From NCBI RefSeq assembly GCF_036002945.1, contig NZ_CP108529.1:6691001-6755000 (forward strand): a DNA stretch of 64,000 nucleotides. Direction: 5' to 3'. Source of the DNA: Streptomyces sp. NBC_01224. GTDB taxonomy: Bacteria; Actinomycetota; Actinomycetes; Streptomycetales; Streptomycetaceae. Every line of letters begins with the position of its first letter. Positions within the stretch are counted from its first letter, which is position 1. The translations under genes and the position numbers were made by a program. Below are positions 26,757-35,082 of this stretch, one piece after another. The notes beneath the pieces were generated by a model, which saw only the letters and a list, made by a program, of their open reading frames with translations, searched no databases and was not told the origin of the DNA.

Positions 26757-27896
26757 TCAGCCGCGTCCCGTGCGGGGGGACTTGTCCCAGCCCGTCGGCT
26801 TCTCGTCCGTAGGGTGGGGCGAGTTGGGCCATTCGTCGCCCGGCGCAAGCGTCGCGGGCGCCGTCGCGATCCTCGGCAGTGCGTACGGATGGTGGTCGCG
26901 CAGCCATCCGATGAGCTGCTCCCGCACGGCGCAGCGCACCGTCCAGATGTCGTCCGCGTCCTTGGCCGTGACCACCGCGCGGACCTGGATCGTCGACGGT
27001 GTGGTGTCCGTGACCGCCAGGGACCAGTTGCGGCCGTCCCAGGCGGCGCACTCGCCCAGGATGTCCCGCAGCCGGTCGCGCATCGCCGCGACCGGGGCCG
27101 AGTGGTCGAGGTGGAAGAAGACCGAGCCGGTCATCTGGGCGCCGCCGCGCGACCAGTTCTCGAACGGTTTGCTGGTGAAGTACGAGACCGGCATCGTGAT
27201 CCGCCGCTCGTCCCAGGTCCGTACCGCGAGGAAGGTCAGCGTGATCTCCTCGATCGTGCCCCATTCGCCGTCCACCACCACCGTGTCGCCGATCCGCACC
27301 ATGTCGCCGAAGGCGATCTGCAGCCCCGCGAAGAGATTGCCGAGCGTCGACTGGGCCGCGATGCCCGCGACGATGCCGAGGACACCGGCCGAGGCCAGCA
27401 TCGAGGTGCCGAAGGTCCGCATCGCCGGGAACGTCAGCAGCATCGCGCCGACGGCGACGGTCGCCACGATCGCGGTGACCACCCGCTGGATCAGCGTCAC
27501 CTGCGTACGGACCCGCCGCACCCGCGCCGGATCGCGGGTGCTCGCCGCGTACCGGGCGTAGACGGAGTCGACGACGGCCGCCGCGATCCGCACCACCAGC
27601 CAGGCCGACGTCCCGATCAGCACCAGAGTCAGGACCTGGCCGATCCCAGCCCCGTGCTCCTTGACGAGATCGAGCCGGGTGTGGGTGTACGTGCCCCACA
27701 GCAGCGCAGTGCACAGCGTCAGCTGCAGCGGGATCCGGCAGCGCCGCAGCAGACCCCACAGCGGTGTCTCGTGGTGCCGGCGGTCGGCCCGTCTGAGCAG
27801 CAGATCGACCAGCCAGCCGACCAGCAGCGTGATCACGACCGAGCCGCCGACGACGACCAGCGGACGCAGCACGCTCTCCATCCCGTCGTTCTCCAT
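26757..27896 (-). CDS. MscS-type mechanosensitive channel family protein
   Basis: The 379-residue membrane protein has four predicted helices (first LVVVGGSVVITLLVGWLVDLLL). The MscS core AGVLGIVAGIAAQSTLGNLFAGLQIAFGDMVRIGDTV combines the pore-lining glycine/alanine helix with the start of the beta domain. VVDGEWGTIEEITLTFLAVRTWDERRITMPVSYF completes the beta domain. It probably opens under membrane tension on osmotic downshock, though many such paralogues are uncharacterised. The ATG at 27896 gives MENDGMESV; the second ATG (27881) has the better ribosome site. It is divergent from the next gene with about 30 bases between them. Confidence 0.87.
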   Translation of the reverse strand: MENDGMESVLRPLVVVGGSVVITLLVGWLVDLLLRRADRRHHETPLWGLLRRCRIPLQLTLCTALLWGTYTHTRLDLVKEHGAGIGQVLTLVLIGTSAWLVVRIAAAVVDSVYARYAASTRDPARVRRVRTQVTLIQRVVTAIVATVAVGAMLLTFPAMRTFGTSMLASAGVLGIVAGIAAQSTLGNLFAGLQIAFGDMVRIGDTVVVDGEWGTIEEITLTFLAVRTWDERRITMPVSYFTSKPFENWSRGGAQMTGSVFFHLDHSAPVAAMRDRLRDILGECAAWDGRNWSLAVTDTTPSTIQVRAVVTAKDADDIWTVRCAVREQLIGWLRDHHPYALPRIATAPATLAPGDEWPNSPHPTDEKPTGWDKSPRTGRG

Positions 27897-27927
27897 GCTT
27901 CCGACCGTAACTGGCACCATGGGCCTC

Positions 27928-28497
27928 ATGAACATCATGCTTTTCCACTCGACGTACGGTCTGCGCCCGGCGGTGCACGCGGCCGCCGCACGGCTGCGCG
28001 CCGCCGGGCACGAGGTGCAGGTGCCCGATCTCTTCGAGGGGCACACCTTCGAGACCGTCGAGGAGGGCCTGGCCTTCAAGGAGGAGGTGGGCAAGGACGA
28101 ACTGCTCAGGCGGGCCGTGCTGGCCGCCGCACCCTACTCGGACCGGGGTCTGGTGTACGCCGGATTCTCCTTCGGCGCCTCCACCGCGCAGACCCTGGCG
28201 CTCGGCGACGAGAAGGCGCGCGGTCTGCTCATGTTCCACGGCACCTCGGACATCGCCGAGAACGCCTCGGTGGACGAGCTGCCCGTACAGCTGCATGTCG
28301 CGGACCCGGACCCGTTCGAGACGCACGACTGGCTGAACTCCTGGTATCTGCAGATGCAGCGGACCGGTGCCGATGTCGAGGTCTACCGCTATCCGGGCGC
28401 GGGTCATCTCTTCACGGATCCCGAACTGCCGGACCACGACGCGGCCTCGGCCGAGCTGGCCTGGAAGGTCGCACTCGGCTTCCTCGCCACGCTGTGA
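27928..28497 (+). CDS. Dienelactone-hydrolase-family alpha/beta hydrolase
   Basis: The 189-residue single-domain alpha/beta hydrolase resembles dienelactone hydrolases. The nucleophile elbow reads GFSFGAS, so the nucleophile is Ser rather than the Cys of true dienelactone hydrolase; the likely acid is in HVADPDPFE and the histidine in PGAGHLFTD. The substrate cannot be inferred. The start at MNIMLFHSTYGLRP is chosen by family alignment; an ATG nine bases upstream (MGLMNIM) is equally open. It ends at a shared terminator with the converging metalloprotease. Confidence 0.82.
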   Translation: MNIMLFHSTYGLRPAVHAAAARLRAAGHEVQVPDLFEGHTFETVEEGLAFKEEVGKDELLRRAVLAAAPYSDRGLVYAGFSFGASTAQTLALGDEKARGLLMFHGTSDIAENASVDELPVQLHVADPDPFETHDWLNSWYLQMQRTGADVEVYRYPGAGHLFTDPELPDHDAASAELAWKVALGFLATL

Positions 28498-28502
28498 CCG
28501 CG

Positions 28503-28528
28503 CGAAGGGCCCCGTGCGGGGCCCTTCG
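28503..28528. terminator. Bidirectional terminator
   Basis: A perfect 12-bp stem, CGAAGGGCCCCG (28503-28514) and CGGGGCCCTTCG (28517-28528), with a two-base loop as written (four after opening one pair), sits between the converging hydrolase and metalloprotease genes. Confidence 0.75.
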
Positions 28529-28543
28529 GACGGACTGGGCGGA

Positions 28544-29566
28544 TCAGCCCCGGTAGGCGATCCAGCTGTCGCTCATCCGCTGCACCTGGCCCGGGGTGAA
28601 CTGGGTCATGCAGGAGTCGTACGTGTAGTCCATGAAGTTGTGGATCGGGTCGACCCCTGTCTTGTTGGTGCAGGTGTCGCGCCCGGTCGGGCAGGCGTAC
28701 GCGGGGCTCGCCTCGGCCGGAGTGTCGGCCACGTAGTCGCCGTTGCCGTTACAGCCGCCCTGGAAGGTGTGGTAGAGCCCCATCCAGTGGCCGACCTCGT
28801 GGGTGGCGGTGTCGCCCTCGTTGTAGTTGGTGGCGGAGCCGCCGGGCAGCGAGGCGTCGAGCATGACGACGCCGTCGTCCGACGGGTTGGACTTGTAGGA
28901 GCTGGGGAAGGTGGCCCAGCCCAGCAGGCCGCCGCCGAGGTTGGCGGTGTAGAGGTTGAGCGCGTTCGCGCCGCCCTTGCGCAGCGTCGACTTCATGGCC
29001 TTCTCGGCGGAGGAGCCCGGCGAGACGCCGTTGTACCAGGAGCTGTTGTCCGTGTAGTCCGTGCCGGCCAGTGAGAACTGGAAGCCGGAGTTGGTGTTGC
29101 CGCTGCCCTGGCCGCTGTAGGCGGCGTTCAGGACGCTGATCTGGCTGCTGATGGCGGACGCGCTGAGCTTGCCGGTCGTTCCGGAGTGCACCACGTGGAA
29201 GTACACCGGGATGGTGGCGCCCGCGGCGAGCGTGGAGCCGCTGAGCCGGCGGTCCGCGAGTCTCTCCTTCAGCTGGGCGTCCATGGCCTTGGCCTGGGCC
29301 GCGGTGAGTTCGTTGGGGTCCGCGGCGTGCTTGGTGCCCGAGGGGCGGGCCTCGCGTGCGGTGGCGGAGGTGCTCGCCTCGCTCGCGCACTTCTCGGCGG
29401 ATGCGGCGGATACGGCTGACGCGGCGGATGCCGAGGAGGTGGACGACTTCGCGACGGCGGAGCCGGAGGACGCGGAGAGCGGTGCCAGGGCCAGGGTTCC
29501 GGCCAGGACGGCGGTGCCGATCGCACGGTTACGTATACGCGGCGATATACGGGCAAGAGCGCGCAC
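28544..29566 (-). CDS. Secreted zinc metalloprotease (HEXXH metzincin, M43-like)
   Basis: The 340-residue precursor has a Sec signal peptide (RNRAIGTAVLAGTLALAPLSASSGSA) and a Ser/Ala-rich propeptide-like stretch to about residue 105. The catalytic domain carries the zinc motif HEVGHWMGLYHTF (HEXXHXXGXXH) and a downstream Met-turn region HNFMDYTYDSCMTQFTPGQ, matching peptidase family M43 (pappalysin/cytophagalysin group). Four cysteines after the zinc site may form disulphides. The GTG start follows GAGGAG at good distance. It is probably an extracellular nutrient-scavenging protease. Confidence 0.9.
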   Translation of the reverse strand: MRALARISPRIRNRAIGTAVLAGTLALAPLSASSGSAVAKSSTSSASAASAVSAASAEKCASEASTSATAREARPSGTKHAADPNELTAAQAKAMDAQLKERLADRRLSGSTLAAGATIPVYFHVVHSGTTGKLSASAISSQISVLNAAYSGQGSGNTNSGFQFSLAGTDYTDNSSWYNGVSPGSSAEKAMKSTLRKGGANALNLYTANLGGGLLGWATFPSSYKSNPSDDGVVMLDASLPGGSATNYNEGDTATHEVGHWMGLYHTFQGGCNGNGDYVADTPAEASPAYACPTGRDTCTNKTGVDPIHNFMDYTYDSCMTQFTPGQVQRMSDSWIAYRG

Positions 29567-29724
29567 AGGGACTCCTCGCGGATGTGTGGGGGAGGGATTT
29601 CCTCACCCGCCGCCGGGAGATTACGTGCGCATGTCAGATCTTGAGGAGAATCGATCAGGCCCAATCAATCATGGGGCAAACCAGGGAAACGGGGAGAAAT
29701 AATTCTGTGCGTTCCAGAGTTTGA

Positions 29725-29746
29725 GACGCGGACGTAACGTCCCGCG
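29725..29746. repeat. Inverted repeat upstream of metalloprotease gene
   Basis: ACGCGGACGT and ACGTCCCGCGT form a near-perfect inverted repeat with one bulged G, about 160 bases upstream of the metalloprotease start. It may be an operator or part of a promoter; nothing identifies the regulator. Confidence 0.35.
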
Positions 29747-29754
29747 TTACCCCG

Positions 29755-29798
29755 GCGGGTGGTGTGTCCCCATTGGGGCTGGGAGACACGCCACCCGC
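29755..29798 (-). terminator. Hairpin downstream of phoD
   Basis: A 14-bp stem with one G-T pair (GCGGGTGGTGTGTC at 29755-29768, right arm 29785-29798) lies 54 bases beyond the phoD stop and contains an inner CCCCA/TGGGG pairing. It has no T tract, but position and stability fit a terminator on the minus strand. Confidence 0.55.
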
Positions 29799-29851
29799 CG
29801 TAGCGATGTAATGCGCTGTCAACATGGATCGCAGTGGCTGAAAATGGACTC

Positions 29852-31513
29852 TCAGTGCACCGGGCGGTCCACGCGCTCGACCTTCTGCGTCCCACTGAGC
29901 GTCCGGTACGAACGCGTCCAGGCGGAGGTCGCGTCCCGTTTCGTCTTGTCGGAGACCACGAAGTAGTCCATCTGTGAGCGCTCGGCGGTCACATCGAGGA
30001 CGCCGTAGCCGTGCGAGTCCATGTCCACCCACTTCACATGGCGGTTGGCGGCCTTGATCGCCGCGCTCGCGACCGCCGAGACGGTCTGCGGCGCGACATG
30101 CAGGATGTCGTCGAGATTGTCCGAGGTCACCGATGTCACCACGAACTCGGTGGCGGCCGACGCCGAGAGCGGATACGTCGCCGCCTTCACCGGTACGTCA
30201 TTGGCCCATGCCATGTGGATGTCGCCGGTCAGGAAGACCGTGTTGGTGATCGACCGGTCCCGCAGATGTGTGATCAGCTCCTTGCGGTCGTCCGTGTAGC
30301 CGTCCCACTGGTCGACATTGACGGCAAGACCCTCCGTGGGCAGCCCCAGCAACTCGGCCAGCGGCTCCAGCAGATGCGCGGGTACGGAACCGAACGCGAC
30401 CGGCGAGATCATCACCGACGTACCGACCAGCTTCCAGGTGGCGTCCGAGCCGGCCAGGCCCGACTTCAGCCAGTCCAGCTGCGCCCGGCCGGTGATCGTG
30501 CGATCCGGGTCGTCGACCGAGCCGTTGCCGATCGTCGACTGCTGGGAGCGGAAGGTGCGCAGATCGAGGAGGTGCAGATCGGCCAGGTTGCCGAACCGCA
30601 GCCGCCGGTAGACGGTGCCCTCGGTGGAGGCGCGGACCGGCATCCACTCGAAGTACGCCTGCTTGGCGCCCGCGGCCCGGTCGGCCCAGGAGCCCTCCGT
30701 GCCCGGCGTGTGGTTTTCGGCCCCGCCCGACCAGGCGTCGTTGGCGAACTCGTGGTCGTCCCAGATCGCGATCACCGGGTGGGTGGCGTGCAGGGCCTGG
30801 AGGTCGGTGTCCGTCTTGTAGTTGCCGTGCCGGGTGCGGTAGTCGGCGAGGGTCAGGATCTCGTGCTTCGGCTCGTGCGGCCGTACGACGTACTTGGCGT
30901 CCGGGTAACTGCCCGACGCGTACTCGTAGATGTAGTCGCCGAGATGCAGCACCGCGTCGAGATCGGCGCGGGCGGCCAGATGCCGGTACGGGGAGAAGAA
31001 CCCGGACTCCCAGTTGGCGCACGACACCACCCCGAAGCGCACACCGGGCGTGGCAGCTCCGGCCGTCGGCGCGGTACGGGTGCGGCCCGTCGGCGAGAAG
31101 GTTCCCGTACCGTCGCCCGCCGAGAAGCGGAACCAGTAGGCGGTGGCCGGGCTCAGCCCCCGCACATCGGCCTTGACGGTGTGGTCGGAAGCGGCCTTCG
31201 CGACGGTCGCGCCCCGGGCGACGACCCGGGCGAACCCCTCGTCCTCGGCGACCTCCCAGCGCACCGCCGTATCGGCGCCACGGCCTGAGCCGGGCACGGC
31301 GTCCGGGGCCGGGGTGACGCGGGTCCACAGGAGTATGCCGTCGGGGAGGGGGTCGCCGGAGGCGACACCGTGCAGGAAGGCGGGCCCGTCCGCGGCACGC
31401 GCGGTGGTGGCGGCGCCCAGCACGGGGGCGGCGACGGCCGTGGCGGCAGCGGCCTTGACGACCGTGCGGCGGCTGGGGGCGGATATCGGCGAAGAAAGGT
31501 GTCGACTGGTCAC
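29852..31513 (-). CDS. phoD: PhoD-type alkaline phosphatase, Tat-exported
   Basis: This secreted phosphatase/phosphodiesterase of the PhoD family releases phosphate from organic esters. A twin-arginine signal (SAPSRRTVVKAAAATAVAAPV) ends near ARAADG. It is followed by an N-terminal Fn3-like domain (FLHGVASGDPLPDGILLWTRVTP) and the metallophosphatase core with metal-binding LGDYIYEY, WDDHEFANDAW and LTGDIHMAW. The length (553) is typical. The GTG start has no clear ribosome site. In Streptomyces phoD belongs to the PhoP phosphate regulon, but I do not see a convincing PHO box in the short upstream gap. Confidence 0.92.
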   Translation of the reverse strand: MTSRHLSSPISAPSRRTVVKAAAATAVAAPVLGAATTARAADGPAFLHGVASGDPLPDGILLWTRVTPAPDAVPGSGRGADTAVRWEVAEDEGFARVVARGATVAKAASDHTVKADVRGLSPATAYWFRFSAGDGTGTFSPTGRTRTAPTAGAATPGVRFGVVSCANWESGFFSPYRHLAARADLDAVLHLGDYIYEYASGSYPDAKYVVRPHEPKHEILTLADYRTRHGNYKTDTDLQALHATHPVIAIWDDHEFANDAWSGGAENHTPGTEGSWADRAAGAKQAYFEWMPVRASTEGTVYRRLRFGNLADLHLLDLRTFRSQQSTIGNGSVDDPDRTITGRAQLDWLKSGLAGSDATWKLVGTSVMISPVAFGSVPAHLLEPLAELLGLPTEGLAVNVDQWDGYTDDRKELITHLRDRSITNTVFLTGDIHMAWANDVPVKAATYPLSASAATEFVVTSVTSDNLDDILHVAPQTVSAVASAAIKAANRHVKWVDMDSHGYGVLDVTAERSQMDYFVVSDKTKRDATSAWTRSYRTLSGTQKVERVDRPVH

Positions 31514-31543
31514 GGAGGAGAACCCTACTGACCGGTAAAGCGA

Positions 31544-31578
31544 ACGGGCAGGCGAACGAGGGAAGTTCGCCTGCCCGT
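31544..31578 (-). terminator. Hairpin between the DsbA-like gene and phoD
   Basis: A perfect 14-bp inverted repeat (ACGGGCAGGCGAAC at 31544-31557, right arm 31565-31578, loop GAGGGAA) lies just past the DsbA-like gene stop on the minus strand and immediately before phoD, so the two genes are probably separate transcripts. Confidence 0.65.
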
Positions 31579-31605
31579 CGGAGAGCCGCTGTCGGGAGTT
31601 TGCCG

Positions 31606-32421
31606 CTAGCCCTTCAGGGCGGCGGTGATCGCTGTGTTGAACTCGGCCGCGGTCATCGGTGCGTTCTTGCCGTCCGAGCCCGTGAGCGGCTTGCCGTCCA
31701 TCTTCAGCGTCGGAGTGCCCTGCACACCGCTCTTCTCGAACGCCTCGGACATCTTCATCGCCCAGTTGTCGTACGTACCGTCCTTGACGTCCTTCTGGAA
31801 CGCCTGGTTGCCCTTCAGGGCGTCGACGGTGTCAGCGATCTTGATCAGGTACGCGTCGTCCTTGAACTTGTCGTCGGTCTCTTCCGGGTGGTACTTCGCG
31901 GAGTAGAGCGCGAACTTGTAGTCGAGGAACGCCTGCGGGCTGACATTGAGCGCGGCGCCGAGCGAGCTCAGCGCGTTCTTCGAGCCTTCGCCGTTGCTGG
32001 CGTTGTCGATGAACGTGGCACCGACGTACTTGATCTTGTACTTCCCGGCGTCGACGTCCTTGTGCACCGTCTCGCCGACGGACTGCTCGAACGTGGCGCA
32101 GATCGGGCAGCGCGAGTCCTCGTACAGCTCCAGGGTCTTCTTGGCGGTCGACTTGCCGATGACGACGGTCGTGCCGTTGTCGCCCGAGGTGTTCTTGGGC
32201 GCGGTCACGTTCTTCGCGTCCGCAGCCGCCTCCCAGTGGGACGGCTTGTTCAGCTGCATGACGCCCCAGGTGCCCGCGCCCACGATCGCCAGCACACCGA
32301 CGACGGAGACGCCGACGACGATCTGCCTGCGGACCTTGTCCTTCTTGGCCTGGCGCTCGCGCTCGGCGCGCAGACGCTCACGGGCCGCCGCCTTGTTGGC
32401 CTGGCTGTTGCGGTTGCTCAT
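31606..32421 (-). CDS. Membrane-anchored DsbA-family thiol-disulphide protein
   Basis: The 271-residue protein has a basic cytoplasmic N terminus (AARERLRAERERQAKKDKVRRQ) and a single signal-anchor helix (IVVGVSVVGVLAIVGAGTWG). An extracytoplasmic thioredoxin-fold DsbA domain follows, with active site CPIC in EDSRCPICATFE and the cis-proline region VQGTPTLKMDG. It likely forms or reshuffles disulphides in exported proteins. An anchored homologue with CPVC lies at the right end of the window. The ATG has no alternative nearby. The next upstream gene on this strand is a membrane protein 48 bases away. Confidence 0.9.
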   Translation of the reverse strand: MSNRNSQANKAAARERLRAERERQAKKDKVRRQIVVGVSVVGVLAIVGAGTWGVMQLNKPSHWEAAADAKNVTAPKNTSGDNGTTVVIGKSTAKKTLELYEDSRCPICATFEQSVGETVHKDVDAGKYKIKYVGATFIDNASNGEGSKNALSSLGAALNVSPQAFLDYKFALYSAKYHPEETDDKFKDDAYLIKIADTVDALKGNQAFQKDVKDGTYDNWAMKMSEAFEKSGVQGTPTLKMDGKPLTGSDGKNAPMTAAEFNTAITAALKG

Positions 32422-32469
32422 GTTCTTTTCTCCATGGTGTGGGTGATGCGTCGTCAGGGGTGTGCGTGC

Positions 32470-33210
32470 TCAGGCGATGGCGCAGGCCGAGCGCGGCGGT
32501 CCCCTCCGTCCCACGGAGTGCACGAGCAGACGGGCATGTGCGAGCAGGTGCGGGCCGAGTCCGGCGGGGCGCACCCTGCGGCGTACGGAGCAGCGGGCCG
32601 TACCCACCACGGCGACCGCGATCAGCAGCGGCCGGAACGCCAGGACGGCGACCGCGCCCAGCAGTCCGACGAGCGCGGACTCGCCGCGCCGCAGCCAGGC
32701 CGCGGCGAGCAGACCGACCGTCACATGGGCGGCGAGCAGCAGCCACGGCACCGCCGGGCCAGGGGAGGCCAGCAGCGCGGCGGCCGTGTGTCCGCCGCCG
32801 GTCACCGAGGTGAGCGGGGTGCCGACGTCACCGACCTGGGGCGCGCGGGCACCGATGTCACCGCCGCCGCACAGCACATCGACGCCGACCGAGCGCAGCG
32901 GCCCCGCGATGGGGCCGCCTGCTGCGCCGTAGCAGACGTGCTGACCGGTGGTGAAGACGGTGTCGGCGGCCAGTTCCAGCGGGACCAGCAGTCCGGCGAT
33001 CGCCCCGAAGCCGCGCTCCCGGCCGGCCAGCGCGTACGCCACGGCGAAGACCGCGCCGGCCAGCAGGGCGACGACGGTCAGCGGCAGTGAGACCTGGGAG
33101 AGCAGCACATGGGACGCAGTCGAGAGCGTCACGACGAGCGCTGTGAAAAGCGCCGCGCGAACGACTCTGAGCTGCGTCCCGGATATGTCCATCGTCGAGG
33201 AGTGTCGCAT
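32470..33210 (-). CDS. Conserved hypothetical integral membrane protein
   Basis: I do not recognise the family. The 246-residue product has about five hydrophobic segments: LRVVRAALFTALVVTLSTASHVLL, LTVVALLAGAVFAVAYALAG, a central region with FTTGQHVCYGAAGGP, then VPWLLLAAHVTVGLLAAAWL and LVGLLGAVAVLAF. Paired cysteines and several histidines could suggest metal handling, but this is speculation. The ATG at 33210 starts MRHSSTMDISG; the upstream open frame is arginine-rich shadow sequence. Tandem arrangement with the DsbA-like gene suggests co-transcription. Confidence 0.7.
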   Translation of the reverse strand: MRHSSTMDISGTQLRVVRAALFTALVVTLSTASHVLLSQVSLPLTVVALLAGAVFAVAYALAGRERGFGAIAGLLVPLELAADTVFTTGQHVCYGAAGGPIAGPLRSVGVDVLCGGGDIGARAPQVGDVGTPLTSVTGGGHTAAALLASPGPAVPWLLLAAHVTVGLLAAAWLRRGESALVGLLGAVAVLAFRPLLIAVAVVGTARCSVRRRVRPAGLGPHLLAHARLLVHSVGRRGPPRSACAIA

Positions 33211-33257
33211 GCGAACCTGTAAGCGACCCCTGAAGGGGCCCGGTTGCGTGCGGAGCC

Positions 33258-34586
33258 CTACAGCCCCGGGATGCGGCCGTTGCGGAAAAGATCCACAAAG
33301 ATCTGGTGGTCGGCACGGGCCCGGGCACCATAGCCGTGCGCGAAGTCCACCAGCAGTCCGGCGAAGCCCTCCTCGTCCGCCGCGATCGCCGCGTCGATCG
33401 CCCGCTCGGTGGAGAACGGCACCAGCGAGTGGCCGCTCTCGTCGTCCGCCGCGGAGTGCATCGTCGCCGTCGCCCGGCCGAGGTCGGCGACGACCGCGGC
33501 GATCTCCTCCGGCTCGTCGATGTCGGACCAGTCCAGATCGACCGCGTACGGAGACACCTCGGCGACCAGTTGTCCGGCCCCGTCCAGCTCGGTCCAGCCG
33601 AGCCACGGGTCGGCGTGCGCCTGCAGGGCGCGCTGCGAGATGACCGTGCGGTGGCCCTCGTGCTGGAAGTACTCGCGCACGGCCGCGTCGGTGATGTGCC
33701 GGGAGACCGCGGGGGTCTGCGCCTGCTTGAGGTAGATCACCACATCGTTCTCCAGGGCGTCGCTGTTGCCCTCCAGAAGGATGTTGTACGAGGGCAGCCC
33801 GGCCGAACCGATGCCGATGCCACGACGGCCGACGACATCCTTCACCCGGTAGGAGTCGGGGCGGGTCAGGCTCGACTCCGGCAGCGTCTCCAGATAGCCG
33901 TCGAAGGCGGCCAGCACCTTGTAGCGCGTCGCCGCGTCCAGGTCGATCGAGCCGCCGCCCGCCGCGAACCGGCGCTCGAAGTCCCGGATCTCCGTCATCG
34001 AGTCCAGCAGCGAGAACCGGGTCAGCGACCGGGCGTCGCGCAGCGCCTCCAGCAGCGGGCCCTGTGCCGTGTCCAGCGTGAAGGGCGGTACCTCGTCGTT
34101 CTTCGCGCCCGTCGCCAGTGCGTGGATCCGCTCACGGTAGGCCGCCGCGTAGATCCGGACCAGTTCGGTGATCTGGTCGTCGCCCAGCGCCTTCGCGTAC
34201 CCGATCAGCGCGACGGAGGCGGCGAACCGCTTGAGGTCCCAGGTGAAGGGGGCTACGAAGGCTTCATCGAAGTCGTTCACATTGAAGATCAGGCGGCCAT
34301 TGGAATCCATGTACGTGCCGAAGTTCTCAGCGTGCAGATCGCCGTGCACCCACACCCTGCTGGTTCGCTCGTCCAGATAGGGGTCCGCGTTTCTCGTCGA
34401 GCTGAGATCGGCGTAATACAGGCAGGCCGTGCCCCTGTAGAACGCGAACGGTGATGCGGCCATCTTGCGGAACTTGACCCGGAAGGCTGTCGGGTCTGCG
34501 GCCAGGAGCTCTCCGAAGGCAGTCTCGAAGACCGCAAGGATCTGCTCCTCGCGCTCAGCGTCCGAGACGTCGAAAGTGCTGCGCAT
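33258..34586 (-). CDS. DUF2252 family protein (kinase-like fold)
   Basis: The 442-residue protein matches DUF2252, a family of unknown function with kinase/phosphotransferase-like motifs. These are FYRGTACLYYADL, the catalytic-loop-like VWVHGDLHAENFGTY and the DFD-like NVNDFDEAFVAPFTWDLKR. Such proteins are predicted to phosphorylate small molecules, but no activity is established. The ATG at 34586 (MRSTFDVSDAER) has AAGGAAG upstream; the frame extends 162 bases further with unconvincing sequence. It is divergent from dnaE. Confidence 0.85.
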   Translation of the reverse strand: MRSTFDVSDAEREEQILAVFETAFGELLAADPTAFRVKFRKMAASPFAFYRGTACLYYADLSSTRNADPYLDERTSRVWVHGDLHAENFGTYMDSNGRLIFNVNDFDEAFVAPFTWDLKRFAASVALIGYAKALGDDQITELVRIYAAAYRERIHALATGAKNDEVPPFTLDTAQGPLLEALRDARSLTRFSLLDSMTEIRDFERRFAAGGGSIDLDAATRYKVLAAFDGYLETLPESSLTRPDSYRVKDVVGRRGIGIGSAGLPSYNILLEGNSDALENDVVIYLKQAQTPAVSRHITDAAVREYFQHEGHRTVISQRALQAHADPWLGWTELDGAGQLVAEVSPYAVDLDWSDIDEPEEIAAVVADLGRATATMHSAADDESGHSLVPFSTERAIDAAIAADEEGFAGLLVDFAHGYGARARADHQIFVDLFRNGRIPGL

Positions 34587-35082
34587 TGCCGGCCTGCTTC
34601 CTTCGTTGATGACAGGGCCTTCCTGTCTGCCCTCCTGCTGAGAACGCCGGAGGCGCCGCATCAGTGCCCGGAGCAGGAAAGCGCGGCCACAGTCACTGAC
34701 TCGGGTGACGTGCGGGTGATTCCATCTCGGATGGTCCGACCTTCGCAATAGTTATGAACAGGTGCATTGCGAGCGACAGCCTCACAAACCCGGTAAGTGG
34801 GAAATGTGCGCGGCCGCACAGTCGATGTGGGACGCCTGGAATGTGTGCCCCCCGAGGAGCGTGGAAGTTACCTGGTCGGCTGCCGGGTTCGTGCGGTGGT
34901 CAGCTCGCCGCCACGCCCACGTGCGAGGGTGGAGGCCGCTGACCGCCGCGTCTGTGATCTCGGCAACCTCATCGTTTTCGACGGTGCGCGGTCGGAGTGA
35001 CAGGCCGCGGAGTATCGGTGTCGCGACGTAGACTTCCACGCTGTCCCCCTCACCCGCCCTGCTCGCCCGGAGGCCACAAACC
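34587..35082. other. Intergenic region between divergent DUF2252 gene and dnaE
   Basis: This gap of about 496 bases contains only short overlapping open frames (up to 89 codons, on both strands) with no ribosome sites or family resemblance, so I call no gene. TAGACT at 35029-35034 could be a -10 element for dnaE, about 50 bases before its start. The 5' part is relatively A+T-rich around 34745-34760 (AATAGTTATGAAC) and may hold a promoter. Confidence 0.45.

Noticed and set aside
31514..31580. PHO-box-like GTTCGC repeats upstream of phoD
   Set aside because: The units are spaced 12 rather than 11 bases, deviate from GTTCACC and are explained by the right arm of a terminator hairpin, so I do not claim PhoP binding.
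34754..35039. Possible small genes upstream of dnaE
   Set aside because: Several overlapping frames of 60-90 codons exist on both strands but none has a ribosome site, hydrophobic pattern or family resemblance.
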